Origin: Alkaliphilus transvaalensis ATCC 700919
GTDB taxonomy: Bacteria; Bacillota; Clostridia; Peptostreptococcales; Natronincolaceae
Direction: 5' to 3'
Length of the DNA stretch: 64,000 nt
Assembly (NCBI RefSeq): GCF_000621485.1
Contig: NZ_JHYF01000001.1
Span: 186,001-250,000 of the forward strand
Shown: in pieces, positions 16,881 to 25,767 of the stretch
How positions within the stretch are numbered: the stretch's first letter is position 1
How the letters are laid out: the number at the start of each line of letters is the position of its first letter
Program-made: the position numbers and the translations under genes
The notes under the pieces: generated by a model
Told to the model about the DNA's origin: nothing
What the model saw: only the letters and a program-made list of their open reading frames with translations
Databases searched by the model: none

Positions 16881-18460
16881 AGCTAACAACTAGAGAAAAG
16901 AAACTCATTTATGTGCTTGGGGTAGTAATTTTTTTAACTGTATATTTTGGTTTTATTGTCAGTCCTCAAATCACTAAATTACAGGAAATAGCTAATAAAA
17001 AGGAAGCATATAGTGATGGTATTAATGAAATAGAAGAAGCATTATCTTCAAAGGAAGCTGTTGAAAAAGAGATTCTATCTTTACAAAAGGAGCTAAAACA
17101 TCAGTCAGAACAATTTTTTAGTAGGATAGATCAAGGAAGTATTATTCTCTTATTAGAGGAATGGTCGAAGGAAGCCAACATTATCATTCCTTCATTAAGT
17201 TTTTCTGAATATAGGGTGGAAGAGATTGCAAACTTACAATTAGATACAATTTCAGTTACTGTTCCCTTTCAAGGGACATATCAATCTACCATAGATTTTA
17301 TTAAGGCCATTAGAGGCTATGAAAAAAACATAATAATTGAAGAACTTCAATTACAGAACAATTTTAATGAAGAAATTAATGGTAACATGATATTAATATT
17401 TCAAAGTTTAAATGGTAAATCAAATGTAGACGAGAGTTCTATAACAGAAGAGGGGTGGATGAGACGAGCTAATCCATTTCTACCCTTTAAAGGTTATATT
17501 GCAGAACTTTATGAAAGATGGGAGCCTATAGTACCACCTCAAAACAGTGGAGGTATTGGTATTGCTCAACCCGAATTATTAGATCCTACAAATGATTCCT
17601 TCGTAACAATAAACCTAAATAGTTTTGAAACTCTAAATACTTTTTTTGTTGGTGAGCCTAGGGAAGTTGTCGGAAACCTTGGGTTAAGTACAAAGGCTAA
17701 GAAGGGTAATCACTCATTACAATTAACTTATGATTTTCTAAGGCCTCGACAAAGATCAGTTGCAAATATTGTATTTGATGAAAAAATATTATTAACTGCT
17801 CAGCCAGAAAAGATTCAATTATCGTTATATGCCTTTAGTCATAGTAACCATAAAATATCATTAGTATTAAAAGACAGTAGGGGTAAGGAGTCTATCATCC
17901 CTTTAACTCAGCAAATTAATTGGACAGGCTGGAACAAACTAGAGGGAGTGCCCCAAATGGACATAAGCTATCCAGTTGAAATTCAAAGGTTAGTTATTTT
18001 AGCAGAAGACTTTAGCGCTACTATTAGTGGAACGTTGTTGTTGGATGAGTTAGAAGCAATTTATCCAAATGGATCTATTATCAATCCATTAGATTTGAGT
18101 ATTAGTGATGGAAGAATCTATGAAGTTAAGGCAGGAGACACGCTTTTTAGTATAACAACAGCTTTTTATCAGGATTTTTCGAAGCGTTTTTTAATCATGG
18201 AAGCCAATAATATTACTGATTCTAACCAGATTTATGTTGGCCAAAAATTGATTATACCAGACGGTAATAAACAGGTTAATAGTTCTGTTATAGATGCCAT
18301 TGAATATGTCGTAAAAGAAGGAGATACCCTTTATAGTATCAGTCGACAGTTCTATAGCGATGTTACTAAACGACACTTGATTATGGAGCAAAATGGAATA
18401 ATAGATCCAAATGATATGAAGATTGGTCAGCGAATTTTAATTCCACGTTTATCATTTTAA
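16877..18460 (+). CDS. pilO: PilO fused to a carbohydrate-binding-like domain and two LysM domains
   Basis: A 527-residue protein, more than twice the length of ordinary PilO. Residues ~1-190 match PilO: a cytoplasmic tail, one span (LIYVLGVVIFLTVYFGFIV), a coiled coil, then a ferredoxin-like domain. Residues ~235-405 form a beta-rich region resembling a jelly-roll sugar-binding module (SFETLNTFFVGEPR, GNHSLQLTYDF, INWTGWNKLEGVP, LLLDELEAIYPNG). Two LysM domains follow at ~414-462 and ~475-525 (VKAGDTLFSITTAFYQD, VKEGDTLYSISRQFYSD), which bind peptidoglycan. The fusion would tie the PilMNO alignment complex to the cell wall, a job PilP/PilQ/FimV do in diderms. It is followed after 48 bases by the SLH gene. 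Confidence 0.9.
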   Translation: MKLTTREKKLIYVLGVVIFLTVYFGFIVSPQITKLQEIANKKEAYSDGINEIEEALSSKEAVEKEILSLQKELKHQSEQFFSRIDQGSIILLLEEWSKEANIIIPSLSFSEYRVEEIANLQLDTISVTVPFQGTYQSTIDFIKAIRGYEKNIIIEELQLQNNFNEEINGNMILIFQSLNGKSNVDESSITEEGWMRRANPFLPFKGYIAELYERWEPIVPPQNSGGIGIAQPELLDPTNDSFVTINLNSFETLNTFFVGEPREVVGNLGLSTKAKKGNHSLQLTYDFLRPRQRSVANIVFDEKILLTAQPEKIQLSLYAFSHSNHKISLVLKDSRGKESIIPLTQQINWTGWNKLEGVPQMDISYPVEIQRLVILAEDFSATISGTLLLDELEAIYPNGSIINPLDLSISDGRIYEVKAGDTLFSITTAFYQDFSKRFLIMEANNITDSNQIYVGQKLIIPDGNKQVNSSVIDAIEYVVKEGDTLYSISRQFYSDVTKRHLIMEQNGIIDPNDMKIGQRILIPRLSF

Positions 18461-18508
18461 TAACGAATAGACTTTTGCCAGAAATCATGAAAGATATGGG
18501 GTGTTTGT

Positions 18509-20254
18509 ATGAATAAAAAGGCATTCATGAGCCTTATAATAGTAATTATTTTTCTGTTATCTGGGGTTAGCGTCGTTACTGGTCAAAGCCTCCATGAAGT
18601 TGCAGAGGCAAATGGTTATACTAATGGACAAATATTGGGAGAAATAGCTGCCCAAAGAGATTACATTAATAATCAACGAAGTGACTGGCAAAAAGCCCAC
18701 CAGGAAGAAGAAAAGAAAATTATAGTCCTACATGACCTAACAAAAGAAACTTATACCTATCGATTTTATTTTCTTCGAGGATTTAAAGAGGGTTTTAAGG
18801 AGGGCTATGAGAGGGTTTATAAAGAACTATCAAATAGTAAAACATTAACCGATTATGATTATGGTTTATCTCATGGAGGATTCTTTGGGAGAATGCTTGG
18901 AGAAATTAATGGAGTGAAAGAGTTTCATCAAGGGAAAACCAATGACTGGAAAAGAACAGTACCCAGTGATACAGATCTTACGAGAGAGTATTCCTTAAAT
19001 AGAGATACGACAAGATACCGTAGTGGTTTTATAGTCGGTTTTAAAAGAGCCTATGAAGAAGGTTATACAGATGCCTTCAGAAATGCTAATGTTGATAATC
19101 ATCGTTTCACAAAAGAAATGGGACTAGAACATGGATCTGTTGTAGGGAAAATGCAAGGAGAATTTTTTGGTGAAATGGATTATGTCGATGGTAGGAGCAA
19201 CGACTGGAAGCGGGCTATACCAAGAGAACAAGAAGTAGTTATACAAGCTAACCTATTAAGGGAAAATCTACAGTATAGGGAGGGTTTTTTAGCCGGATAT
19301 AAAGAGGGATTTAAGGAAGGATACACTGTGGCCTTTCAAAATGCTAACATAACCAATACCCTCCAAAGTATTGCCCACACAAATGTTTCGTTAGTTGGGG
19401 CTACAATAATCACTGCCGATGACATGTTAACCCTCAGAATTAAACCAGGTAGTTTTTATTGGGACACTTATTTCACTGTGGATAAAGAGGTACGAGCTAT
19501 TTATCAGCTGAACACAAATCGATTAGAAGCGGCAACGAATAGATATACAATTGATGTAGCAAACCATGTAGGAGCAGTAGATCTTAAAGAGCCTATAGAA
19601 TTGGAATTTACTTATTATGGCTCCGAAAGAGCTGGTATTTATCAACTCATAAATGGTGAGTGGAGGTATTTGTATAGTACAATTAGTGGAAGTACTATCA
19701 CAACTGTCCTTCCAACAGGATTATATTCGGGTGGTACCTATGCAGTTTTTATTGATCATCAATATCCGATACTAAGGGATATTTATACCCATTGGGCCTA
19801 CGAAGAAATTTATACCTTTGTTAGACAATTTTATGTAGCGGGTTATACCGATGGTACTTTTAGACCAAAGGAGGAAGTATCAAGGGGAGAATTTGTTACC
19901 CTTTTGAATAGAGTACTTAAGTGGAACAATATTAGTCAGCCTAGCATTAACTTTATCGACGAAGGACAGTTTGGAGACCATAGTACTGCTATATATAATG
20001 CTGTAGCTAGGGGCTATATAAAAGGCTATCCAGATAATACTTTTAAATCGAAAAACCCCATAACCTATCAAGAAATTGAATGGATTATGGAACGAATCTT
20101 AGGTAGCAGAGGTTTTAAGTGGGCAGATATAGAAGACAAAATGCTATATGAAAAGTACACAAGGTCCGACAGTCGCCATAGTATGGGGAAACATATTACT
20201 AGGGGAGAAATTATTTATATGCTTCATGAATTACAAAAAGAAGGAAAACTTTAA
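18509..20254 (+). CDS. S-layer-homology protein with three internal repeats
   Basis: A 581-residue exported protein with signal peptide MNKKAFMSLIIVIIFLLSGV, cleavage near residue 26. Residues ~33-281 contain three repeats of ~85 residues. Each has a glycine-spaced helix (NGYTNGQILGE / YGLSHGGFFGRMLGE / MGLEHGSVVGKMQGE), a shared (N/S)DW(K/Q)(K/R)A-type junction, and a second helix (RGFKEGFKEGY / VGFKRAYEEGYTDAF / AGYKEGFKEGYTVAF). A beta-rich domain follows (~290-415), then SLH motifs (HWAYEEIYTFVRQFYVAGYTDGTF; YNAVARGYIKGYPDNTF) that bind secondary wall polymer. Last gene of the pilD-M-N-O operon, so a T4P accessory wall protein is likely. The repeat is not one I can name. Confidence 0.8.
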   Translation: MNKKAFMSLIIVIIFLLSGVSVVTGQSLHEVAEANGYTNGQILGEIAAQRDYINNQRSDWQKAHQEEEKKIIVLHDLTKETYTYRFYFLRGFKEGFKEGYERVYKELSNSKTLTDYDYGLSHGGFFGRMLGEINGVKEFHQGKTNDWKRTVPSDTDLTREYSLNRDTTRYRSGFIVGFKRAYEEGYTDAFRNANVDNHRFTKEMGLEHGSVVGKMQGEFFGEMDYVDGRSNDWKRAIPREQEVVIQANLLRENLQYREGFLAGYKEGFKEGYTVAFQNANITNTLQSIAHTNVSLVGATIITADDMLTLRIKPGSFYWDTYFTVDKEVRAIYQLNTNRLEAATNRYTIDVANHVGAVDLKEPIELEFTYYGSERAGIYQLINGEWRYLYSTISGSTITTVLPTGLYSGGTYAVFIDHQYPILRDIYTHWAYEEIYTFVRQFYVAGYTDGTFRPKEEVSRGEFVTLLNRVLKWNNISQPSINFIDEGQFGDHSTAIYNAVARGYIKGYPDNTFKSKNPITYQEIEWIMERILGSRGFKWADIEDKMLYEKYTRSDSRHSMGKHITRGEIIYMLHELQKEGKL

Positions 20255-20305
20255 ATCTCCCCTATGTAATACTTAGGGCTAAAGGATATAATCTTAATAA
20301 GAAGT

Positions 20306-20353
20306 AAAATTAGCAAGTTGTGGGACCTTCTCACATATGTTGCTTTACTACAA
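20306..20353 (+). ncRNA. Unassigned structured RNA element upstream of comFB
   Basis: The sequence folds into an extended imperfect hairpin: AGTAAA/TTTACT, then GCAA/TTGC, then GTGGGA-CCT-TCTCAC at the tip, separated by small internal loops. It is followed immediately by a terminator (20355-20394). It could be a riboswitch or leader acting on comFB or simply part of the 3' end of the SLH transcript. I do not recognise the class; it lacks the T-box core. Confidence 0.35.
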
Positions 20354-20354
20354 G

Positions 20355-20394
20355 CCTCTCTTTTGATCAAATTAGATCAACTGAGGGGTTTTTT
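20355..20394 (+). terminator. Terminator between SLH gene and comFB
   Basis: CCTC (20355-20358) with GAGG (20383-20386) and TTGATC (20363-20368) with GATCAA (20375-20380) form a stem with small internal loops, followed by six Ts (20389-20394). It ends the second pil operon or terminates a leader RNA for comFB. Confidence 0.8.
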
Positions 20395-20563
20395 ATGGAA
20401 AAGAAAGACATTTCATAATTAATAGTAACTAGGAACTAAATCTTCTTAGCAGGAATTAATTATTCCTTGTGGAATACTGAAAAGATAGTATGATGCTTTT
20501 AGTAATGACCATACTGGGTAAAAAATAAATAAATTAGCGGATAATAAACTAGGAGGGATATTG

Positions 20564-20830
20564 ATGAAAGTTAAGAATTATATGGAAGATGTGGTGGATT
20601 ACCTATTACCAGATGTGCTAAAGAGTTATCCTGATCTTTGCAAATGTCAGCATTGTGTAAGTGATATAAAGGCCTTGACCTTAAATAATCTGCCGCCAAA
20701 GTATGTTGCAACCCCTATTGGGGAAGTCTATACAAGAGTAAACGAACTATCTCTTCAATTTGAAGCCGATGCAATTAAAGAAATTTTACAAGCCATTAAG
20801 AAGGTAGCTCAGCACCCAAGGCATACATAA
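20564..20830 (+). CDS. comFB: ComFB-family protein
   Basis: A small cytoplasmic protein of 88 residues matching the late-competence ComFB family: MEDVVDYLLPDVL, then the CKCQHCVSDIKALTLNNLPPKYVAT core with a Cys cluster. ComFB was named from the Bacillus comF locus; cyanobacterial members have been reported to bind cyclic nucleotide second messengers and influence T4P-dependent motility and competence. Its place directly after two T4P operons supports a pilus-linked role, but ligand binding here is inference. ATG 20564 is six bases after AGGAGGG; TTG 20561 would be too close. Confidence 0.85.
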   Translation: MKVKNYMEDVVDYLLPDVLKSYPDLCKCQHCVSDIKALTLNNLPPKYVATPIGEVYTRVNELSLQFEADAIKEILQAIKKVAQHPRHT

Positions 20831-20910
20831 AAAATACAAGTCTATTATACAAAATCTATTCAAATGATAAAAAATATGATATTATAAAATAGGATTTTTA
20901 GAGGAAGGGT

Positions 20911-21351
20911 TTGGTAACAGTGGAAAAATACTTGGTGATTCATGGTCCTAACTTAAATTTATTAGGAACAAGGGAGCCAGAGGTCTATGGAACCCTTACT
21001 TTAAATGAGATTAATCAAAAATTAATGGAGATGGCTGAAAAATATCGGGTTCAGTTGGAAATAATACAAAGTAATAGTGAAGGAGAAATAATTGATTTTC
21101 TACATAAGAATAGCAATGTGAAGGGAATTATTATTAATCCTGCTGCTTATACCCATTACAGCATAGCCATTTATGACGCTATTAAAGCTGTTAATTTGCC
21201 TACAATCGAAGTTCATTTGAGTAATGTACATGCCCGTGAAGATTTTCGCCGTCAATCAGTTATTGCACCTGCGTGTATCGGTCAAATAAGTGGTTTCGGC
21301 TTTAATAGTTATTTGTTAGCATTACAGGCATTAATAACACAGGTTTCATAA
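20911..21351 (+). CDS. aroQ: Type II 3-dehydroquinate dehydratase
   Basis: Shikimate-pathway enzyme converting 3-dehydroquinate to 3-dehydroshikimate; 146 residues, the usual dodecameric type II size. Motifs: [20 protein letters not shown] (flexible lid and Arg), the catalytic Tyr in [21 protein letters not shown], and [30 protein letters not shown] with the catalytic His. Start is uncertain: TTG 20911 has GAGGA at a normal distance, while GTG 20920 gives the family-typical length ([11 protein letters not shown]). The next gene, an M24 peptidase, starts 26 bases downstream, followed by efp, an arrangement common in Firmicutes. Confidence 0.95.
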   Translation: MVTVEKYLVIHGPNLNLLGTREPEVYGTLTLNEINQKLMEMAEKYRVQLEIIQSNSEGEIIDFLHKNSNVKGIIINPAAYTHYSIAIYDAIKAVNLPTIEVHLSNVHAREDFRRQSVIAPACIGQISGFGFNSYLLALQALITQVS

Positions 21352-21377
21352 ATATTATTTCTAGGGGGATTATAATA

Positions 21378-22448
21378 ATGACAAGGATTAATCAAGTTAG
21401 AAATTTATTACAAGAAAGAAACTTAGATGGTATATTATTGTACAAGCCTGAAAACAGAAGATATATATCAAATTTTACTGGTAGTGCAGGTTATGTTATT
21501 ATTACCAAAGATAGAGCCATTTTTGTAACAGATTTTAGATATACAGAACAGGCTACTGCCCAATGTCAAGGATTCGAAATTATTGAAAACAGTATTCCTA
21601 ATGGAATAACTGATGTGTTAAATGATCTAGGTATCAATAAATTAGGTGTTGAAGAAGATTACGTAACCTATGGACAATATCAAGATTTTAGTAAAAAACT
21701 ACCTAATGTAGAGTTTGTTTCATTAGAGGGGTTTATTACTAAAATGCGATCTGTTAAAACTCAAGAAGAGTTAAGTTATATTGCTAAGGCAGCAGAAATT
21801 ACAGATGAAGCTTTTCAACATATCCTGAAATACATAAAACCTGGAATGAGAGAGTTGGATGTTGCTTTAGAGCTAGAATTCTTTATGAAGAAAAAGGGAG
21901 CTTCGGGCTTAAGTTTTGAAAGTATTGTTGCTTCTGGTAAGCGATCTTCTCTACCCCATGGTAAGGCTTCCGATAAGGTTATAGATAAAGATGACATGAT
22001 TACCCTAGATTTTGGTTGTATTTATAATGGTTATTGCTCAGATATGACCAGAAGCTTCTTTATGGGGAAGGCAACAGATAAACAAAAAGAAATATACAAT
22101 ACAGTATTAGAAGCTCAAGAAACTTCTTTAAAAGCCGTAAAGCCAGGTGTAAAGGGGATCGAACTTGACAAAATAGCAAGAGATATCATTACAGAAAAAG
22201 GATATGGACAAAACTTTGGTCATGGTCTTGGACATGGGGTTGGTATAGAAGTCCACGAACTTCCCCATGTAAATGTTAGAGGAACTGTCCCGATGGAGCC
22301 AGGAATGGTAATAACAATTGAGCCAGGCGTATATATTCCCGATTTTGGTGGAGTAAGAATCGAAGATTTAGTTATAGTAACAGAAGATGGTTATCAAGTT
22401 CTATCAAAATCTACTAAGGAACTGATTGAACTTAATTATAATAATTAA
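21378..22448 (+). CDS. M24 aminopeptidase P family (Xaa-Pro dipeptidase-like)
   Basis: A 356-residue cytoplasmic metallopeptidase that removes residues preceding proline. An N-terminal creatinase-like domain (~1-120) is followed by a pita-bread catalytic domain with the five metal ligands: Asp in [19 protein letters not shown] (two Asp), His in [15 protein letters not shown], Glu in [10 protein letters not shown] and Glu in [18 protein letters not shown] lies before ATG 21378. It lies directly before efp, as in Bacillus (yqhT-efp); EF-P handles polyproline stalling, so the pairing is functionally sensible. Confidence 0.93.
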   Translation: MTRINQVRNLLQERNLDGILLYKPENRRYISNFTGSAGYVIITKDRAIFVTDFRYTEQATAQCQGFEIIENSIPNGITDVLNDLGINKLGVEEDYVTYGQYQDFSKKLPNVEFVSLEGFITKMRSVKTQEELSYIAKAAEITDEAFQHILKYIKPGMRELDVALELEFFMKKKGASGLSFESIVASGKRSSLPHGKASDKVIDKDDMITLDFGCIYNGYCSDMTRSFFMGKATDKQKEIYNTVLEAQETSLKAVKPGVKGIELDKIARDIITEKGYGQNFGHGLGHGVGIEVHELPHVNVRGTVPMEPGMVITIEPGVYIPDFGGVRIEDLVIVTEDGYQVLSKSTKELIELNYNN

Positions 22449-22464
22449 TTTATGGAGGGATAGA

Positions 22465-23022
22465 ATGATTTCAGCAGGTGATTTTAGAAAAGGTGTTACA
22501 TTTGAAATGAATGGAGAGCCATATGTAGTATTGGATTTCCAACATGTTAAGCCAGGTAAAGGAGCAGCCTTTGTAAGGACTAAACATAGAAACTTAAAGT
22601 CTGGTTCAATAAGAGAGGAGACTTTCAACCCAAGTGACAAGTTCCCAAGAGCTCATATTGAAACAAAAGAAATGCAGTATCTATACAATGATGGAGAATT
22701 ATATCACTTTATGGATAATGAAACCTATGAGCAAATTCCTTTAACTTATGACCAAGTAGAAGATGCTATTAAATTCCTTAAAGAAAATGATTCAGCTACG
22801 ATCAAATTTTATCAAGGGAAAGCCTTCCAGGTGGATGCACCTAACTTTGTAGAGCTTATCATTACAGAGACAGAACCAGGAATTAAAGGTGATACTGCTT
22901 CTAACGTAACTAAAACTGCTACTGTTGAAACAGGTGCCGTAATACATGTACCTCTTTTTATCAACGAAGGAGACAAGGTTAGAATTGACACTCGTACTGG
23001 AGAATACATGTCAAGGGCATAA
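22465..23022 (+). CDS. efp: Translation elongation factor P
   Basis: EF-P, 185 residues, three beta-barrel domains: KOW-like N-domain ([20 protein letters not shown]), OB domain ([22 protein letters not shown]) and C-terminal OB ([19 protein letters not shown]...[16 protein letters not shown]). It relieves ribosomes stalled at polyproline. The loop lysine that is modified in some lineages lies in [15 protein letters not shown] 22465 follows GGAGGGA by five bases; an in-frame ATG at 22426 lies inside the upstream peptidase gene and is rejected. Confidence 0.98.
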   Translation: MISAGDFRKGVTFEMNGEPYVVLDFQHVKPGKGAAFVRTKHRNLKSGSIREETFNPSDKFPRAHIETKEMQYLYNDGELYHFMDNETYEQIPLTYDQVEDAIKFLKENDSATIKFYQGKAFQVDAPNFVELIITETEPGIKGDTASNVTKTATVETGAVIHVPLFINEGDKVRIDTRTGEYMSRA

Positions 23023-23081
23023 AATGTGTGCTATGTAGGAAATAATATAAAAGTATTATGTAAAAAAAGGAGGTAGTAAAG

Positions 23082-23531
23082 ATGAGTTATTTATTTGAAA
23101 AAGTTTCATATCTAAGAGGTTTGGCAGATGGACTTAACATCAAAGAATCTTCTAAAGAAGGTAAATTATTAATGAGTATTATTGACACACTAGAAGAATT
23201 TGCCGATGCCATTGTTGAAGTCAGTGAAGATCAAGAAGATTTAATTGAGTATGTTGAAGCGATGGACGAAGACCTAATGGAAGTTGAAGATGAACTATTC
23301 GAATTAGACGAAGAAGATGACTTAGATGATTATGATGACTTTGAAGATGATGATATTGATTTTGCTGAAGTAGAATGTCCTTACTGTGAAGAAGATATCT
23401 ACGTAGACGAAGATCTTTTAGATGAAGATGAAGTAGAAGTTCAATGTCCTCAATGTCATAGACCAATTACAATAATGGATGAAAATGAATATGCCGAATA
23501 TGAAGAAATTCATAATCATGATGAAGAATAA
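23082..23531 (+). CDS. CD1247-type acidic zinc-ribbon protein
   Basis: A 149-residue protein. The N-terminal helix (MSYLFEKVSYLRGLADGLNI) matches the CD1247 N-terminal domain found in Clostridia. The middle is extremely Asp/Glu-rich (residues ~52-100). A C-terminal zinc ribbon has CPYC...CPQC spaced by about 21 residues. Function unknown; the acidic stretch and ribbon suggest a protein- or RNA-polymerase-interacting factor, but that is a guess. RBS AAAGGAGG precedes ATG 23082. It is followed by a strong terminator and is probably last in the aroQ-efp unit. Confidence 0.75.
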   Translation: MSYLFEKVSYLRGLADGLNIKESSKEGKLLMSIIDTLEEFADAIVEVSEDQEDLIEYVEAMDEDLMEVEDELFELDEEDDLDDYDDFEDDDIDFAEVECPYCEEDIYVDEDLLDEDEVEVQCPQCHRPITIMDENEYAEYEEIHNHDEE

Positions 23532-23558
23532 TTTAAACTAAATTTACTACATTAAAAA

Positions 23559-23587
23559 ATCCAATGTGTTTGCATTGGATTTTTTTC
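23559..23587 (+). terminator. Terminator after CD1247-type gene
   Basis: ATCCAATG (23559-23566) pairs with CATTGGAT (23573-23580) around a 6-base loop, flanked by an A-run on the left and six Ts on the right. Canonical, possibly bidirectional. Confidence 0.9.
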
Positions 23588-23623
23588 TTTTCAGTAGATA
23601 TATCATTAAATGAATAGTAATAT

Positions 23624-23710
23624 GTGAGGAAATTGCATAATTAATATTAGGTTTATATTTGCATAAAACTAATATTAATTCAAAGTTATGGTATTATGCA
23701 ATTTCCTCAT
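23624..23710. repeat. MITE-like element, copy 2 (short form, reverse orientation)
   Basis: An 87-bp element with ends GTGAGGAAATTGCATAA (23624-23640) and TTATGCAATTTCCTCAT (23694-23710), which are inverted repeats with 16 of 17 matching positions. An inner inverted pair, TTAATATTAG/CTAATATTAA, extends the hairpin. Its reverse complement matches the first ~60 bp of copy 1 (including GCATAATACCATAAC and TTTATGCAAA), so it is the same family with the centre deleted. Confidence 0.78.
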
Positions 23711-23797
23711 GTAAAAGAAGGAAATAGAGATGTAAAAGAGAATAATCATTTAATAGGAAAATAGTTTTACAAAATTTTTCTAGGTAGGGGGAAGGTT

Positions 23798-24037
23798 ATG
23801 AGAAAAATCAAAGAGATAAATTGTCCTAATTGTGGCAAGGATATGAGTTATGGAGCTATATGGTCTACCCATGCTATCAATTGGTCTGAAGATACAAGAA
23901 GAAAATTTTTTGATTTTGAAAAAGAAATAATTGTAGGGATGCCTTTTTTTAAACCAATTAAAAATCCGGCTTTTAGATGCGAAGAATGTAAAATCGCCAT
24001 CTTTGAATATGATCCCTTTGAAGTGAGTGATCTGTAA
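23798..24037 (+). CDS. DUF6487-type zinc-binding small protein
   Basis: A 79-residue protein with CPNCGKDM near the N-terminus and CEECKI near the C-terminus (four Cys for one zinc), and an internal WSTHAINWSED segment. The PNCGKDMSYGAIWS beginning resembles the PF20097/DUF6487 family of unknown function. RBS AGGGGGAAGG precedes ATG 23798. It stands alone between the repeat element and its own terminator. Confidence 0.7.
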   Translation: MRKIKEINCPNCGKDMSYGAIWSTHAINWSEDTRRKFFDFEKEIIVGMPFFKPIKNPAFRCEECKIAIFEYDPFEVSDL

Positions 24038-24086
24038 GGCATCTCTTTTAAAGAAGAAAATAAGATAGAAAATAATAAACAATAAA

Positions 24087-24127
24087 AAGGAAAATCAATG
24101 ATTCTAACATTGGATTTCCTTTTTTTT
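24087..24127 (+). terminator. Terminator after DUF6487-type gene
   Basis: AAGGAAAATC...AATG (24087-24100) pairs with CATT...GGATTTCCTT (24108-24121), with a single mismatch region, followed by a seven-T tail. It insulates the spoIIIA operon from upstream transcription. Confidence 0.85.
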
Positions 24128-24192
24128 ATGTTTTAAGAATATTTATAGTCAAAGGACAATATCTATTATATATAGAGGGGGGACATGTTCTG

Positions 24193-25239
24193 ATGAATTA
24201 TAAAATGCAAAGCAATTTTATTAAAAAGGAGCTTAACAATGACGTTCATCTACAATTAGAACAGTACCTCTGTCCTGAACTAAGGAAAATATTCGGCAAA
24301 GTACCTAAGGAGTTTAAAAAAACAATGGAAGAAATCCGATTAAGGGTAAACCAACCATTGATGGTCTATGGTAATAATGAAGACCACTTTGTTAGTGCCG
24401 AAGGAGAACTTATAAAGGATAGAGAGAAAGGTTTTCTGGTGAGGGGACCAAATATACAAAATACACTACAATTTATTTCTAATTATTCTATTTATGCAGT
24501 AGAAGAAGAATTAAAAAGAGGTTATATTACAGTAACTGGAGGTCATAGGGTAGGAATTGTAGGGAAAGTAATATCAGAAAAGAATACCATAAAAACCATG
24601 AGAGATTTTAGTGGTTTAAACATAAGGATATCTAGAGAGAAGAAGGGGGTAGCCAACCCCATTATAAAATATTTGGTTGACTCTAGTGGGAAGGTATATA
24701 ATACCCTAATCGCTTCTCCTCCCCAATGTGGAAAAACAACTTTATTAAGGGATATTATAAGGCATATTAGTAATGGTTTACCTAGAGTAGGACTAAAGGG
24801 TATGAAGGTTGGCGTAGTGGATGAACGGTCGGAAATCGGGGGTAGTTTTCAAGGAAATCCACAGAATGACTTAGGGGTAAGGACAGATCTCTTAGATGCC
24901 TGTCCCAAGGCAGAAGGAATGATGATGCTCATCAGGGCAATGTCACCAGAAGTTATCGTTACAGATGAAGTGGGGAGATATGAAGATAGTATTGCGATAG
25001 AGGAAGCATTAATGGCAGGAATACGGTTAATTACAACCGTCCACGGGAACTCATTAGAGGATTTACTTAATAAAAAAGTCATTGGAGAATTAATAAAGAG
25101 TAATACCTTTCAACGGATAATTTTACTATCAAATAAAGACGATGTAGGGACCATCGAAGGAATTTTTGATGGAAATAAGGGGAATAACCTCATCTCTGGG
25201 TCCATAAGGAATAGGGTGGTGAATTCATATGATGATTAA
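24193..25239 (+). CDS. spoIIIAA: Stage III sporulation protein AA
   Basis: A 348-residue secretion-type ATPase of the SpoIIIA-SpoIIQ channel linking mother cell and forespore, related to PilT/GspE motors. Motifs: an N-terminal EIRLRVNQPLMVYG and GYITVTGGHRVGIVG, Walker A PPQCGKTTLLRDIIR, VGVVDERSEIGG, and Walker B-like VIVTDEVG followed by a switch His in TTVHG. RBS GAGGGGGG is upstream. It overlaps spoIIIAB by 11 bases. First of eight genes in the canonical order; in known systems the operon is sigma-E dependent in the mother cell, and I could not assign the promoter with confidence. Confidence 0.97.
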   Translation: MNYKMQSNFIKKELNNDVHLQLEQYLCPELRKIFGKVPKEFKKTMEEIRLRVNQPLMVYGNNEDHFVSAEGELIKDREKGFLVRGPNIQNTLQFISNYSIYAVEEELKRGYITVTGGHRVGIVGKVISEKNTIKTMRDFSGLNIRISREKKGVANPIIKYLVDSSGKVYNTLIASPPQCGKTTLLRDIIRHISNGLPRVGLKGMKVGVVDERSEIGGSFQGNPQNDLGVRTDLLDACPKAEGMMMLIRAMSPEVIVTDEVGRYEDSIAIEEALMAGIRLITTVHGNSLEDLLNKKVIGELIKSNTFQRIILLSNKDDVGTIEGIFDGNKGNNLISGSIRNRVVNSYDD

Positions 25240-25750
25240 AATGATATTTTCCATCATCATTATTATCTGTAGCACCTTAGTAGGTGAGATATATGCCAAT
25301 GCCTATAGGCAGCGGACAAACCTCCTAAGTCAGCTTATTTTAACTCTTCAAATGCTAGAGACTGAAATTGTTTATGCCTCAACACCTTTACCTTATTTAT
25401 TGCAGAGTGTAGCCAAAAGAAGCAAAATAGAAATCGCATATTTGCTTGAAGAAACTGCAGAGATACTACTAAAAAAAGAAGGCTACACTTTTTCAGAAGC
25501 ATGGCGTAAAGGGATCGAATTAGCTAAGAATAAGAGCGAACTAAGAAAAGAAGATATTGAATTATTAATTAGTCTAGGCAACAACCTAGGTAATTCTGAT
25601 CGAGATAATCAAGTTAAACATATTCAGCTGACAATGGAAGAATTACGTAGAAATTATCAAGAAGCTATAGATCTTCAGCATAAAAATGTGAAGCTATATA
25701 AAAGTCTTGGTATATTAGGCGGAATAGCCATTGTAGTCATCTTATTTTAA
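25229..25750 (+). CDS. spoIIIAB: Stage III sporulation protein AB
   Basis: A 173-residue membrane protein with an N-terminal span (MIFSIIIIICSTLVGEIYAN) and a C-terminal span (SLGILGGIAIVVILF), with a helical GspF/PilC-like domain between (LILTLQMLETEIVYASTPLP). It is thought to act as the platform protein for SpoIIIAA. Starts with ATGATG at 25229; either is possible after GGTGGTG. Translationally coupled to spoIIIAA. Confidence 0.95.
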   Translation: MMIKMIFSIIIIICSTLVGEIYANAYRQRTNLLSQLILTLQMLETEIVYASTPLPYLLQSVAKRSKIEIAYLLEETAEILLKKEGYTFSEAWRKGIELAKNKSELRKEDIELLISLGNNLGNSDRDNQVKHIQLTMEELRRNYQEAIDLQHKNVKLYKSLGILGGIAIVVILF

Positions 25751-25767
25751 TTGGGGAGGAAATAACA

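Noticed and set aside
20306-20394. T-box leader
   Set aside because: GTGGGACC only superficially recalls the T-box core; there is no full antiterminator motif or specifier stem, and the downstream gene (comFB) is not an aminoacylation or amino-acid gene.
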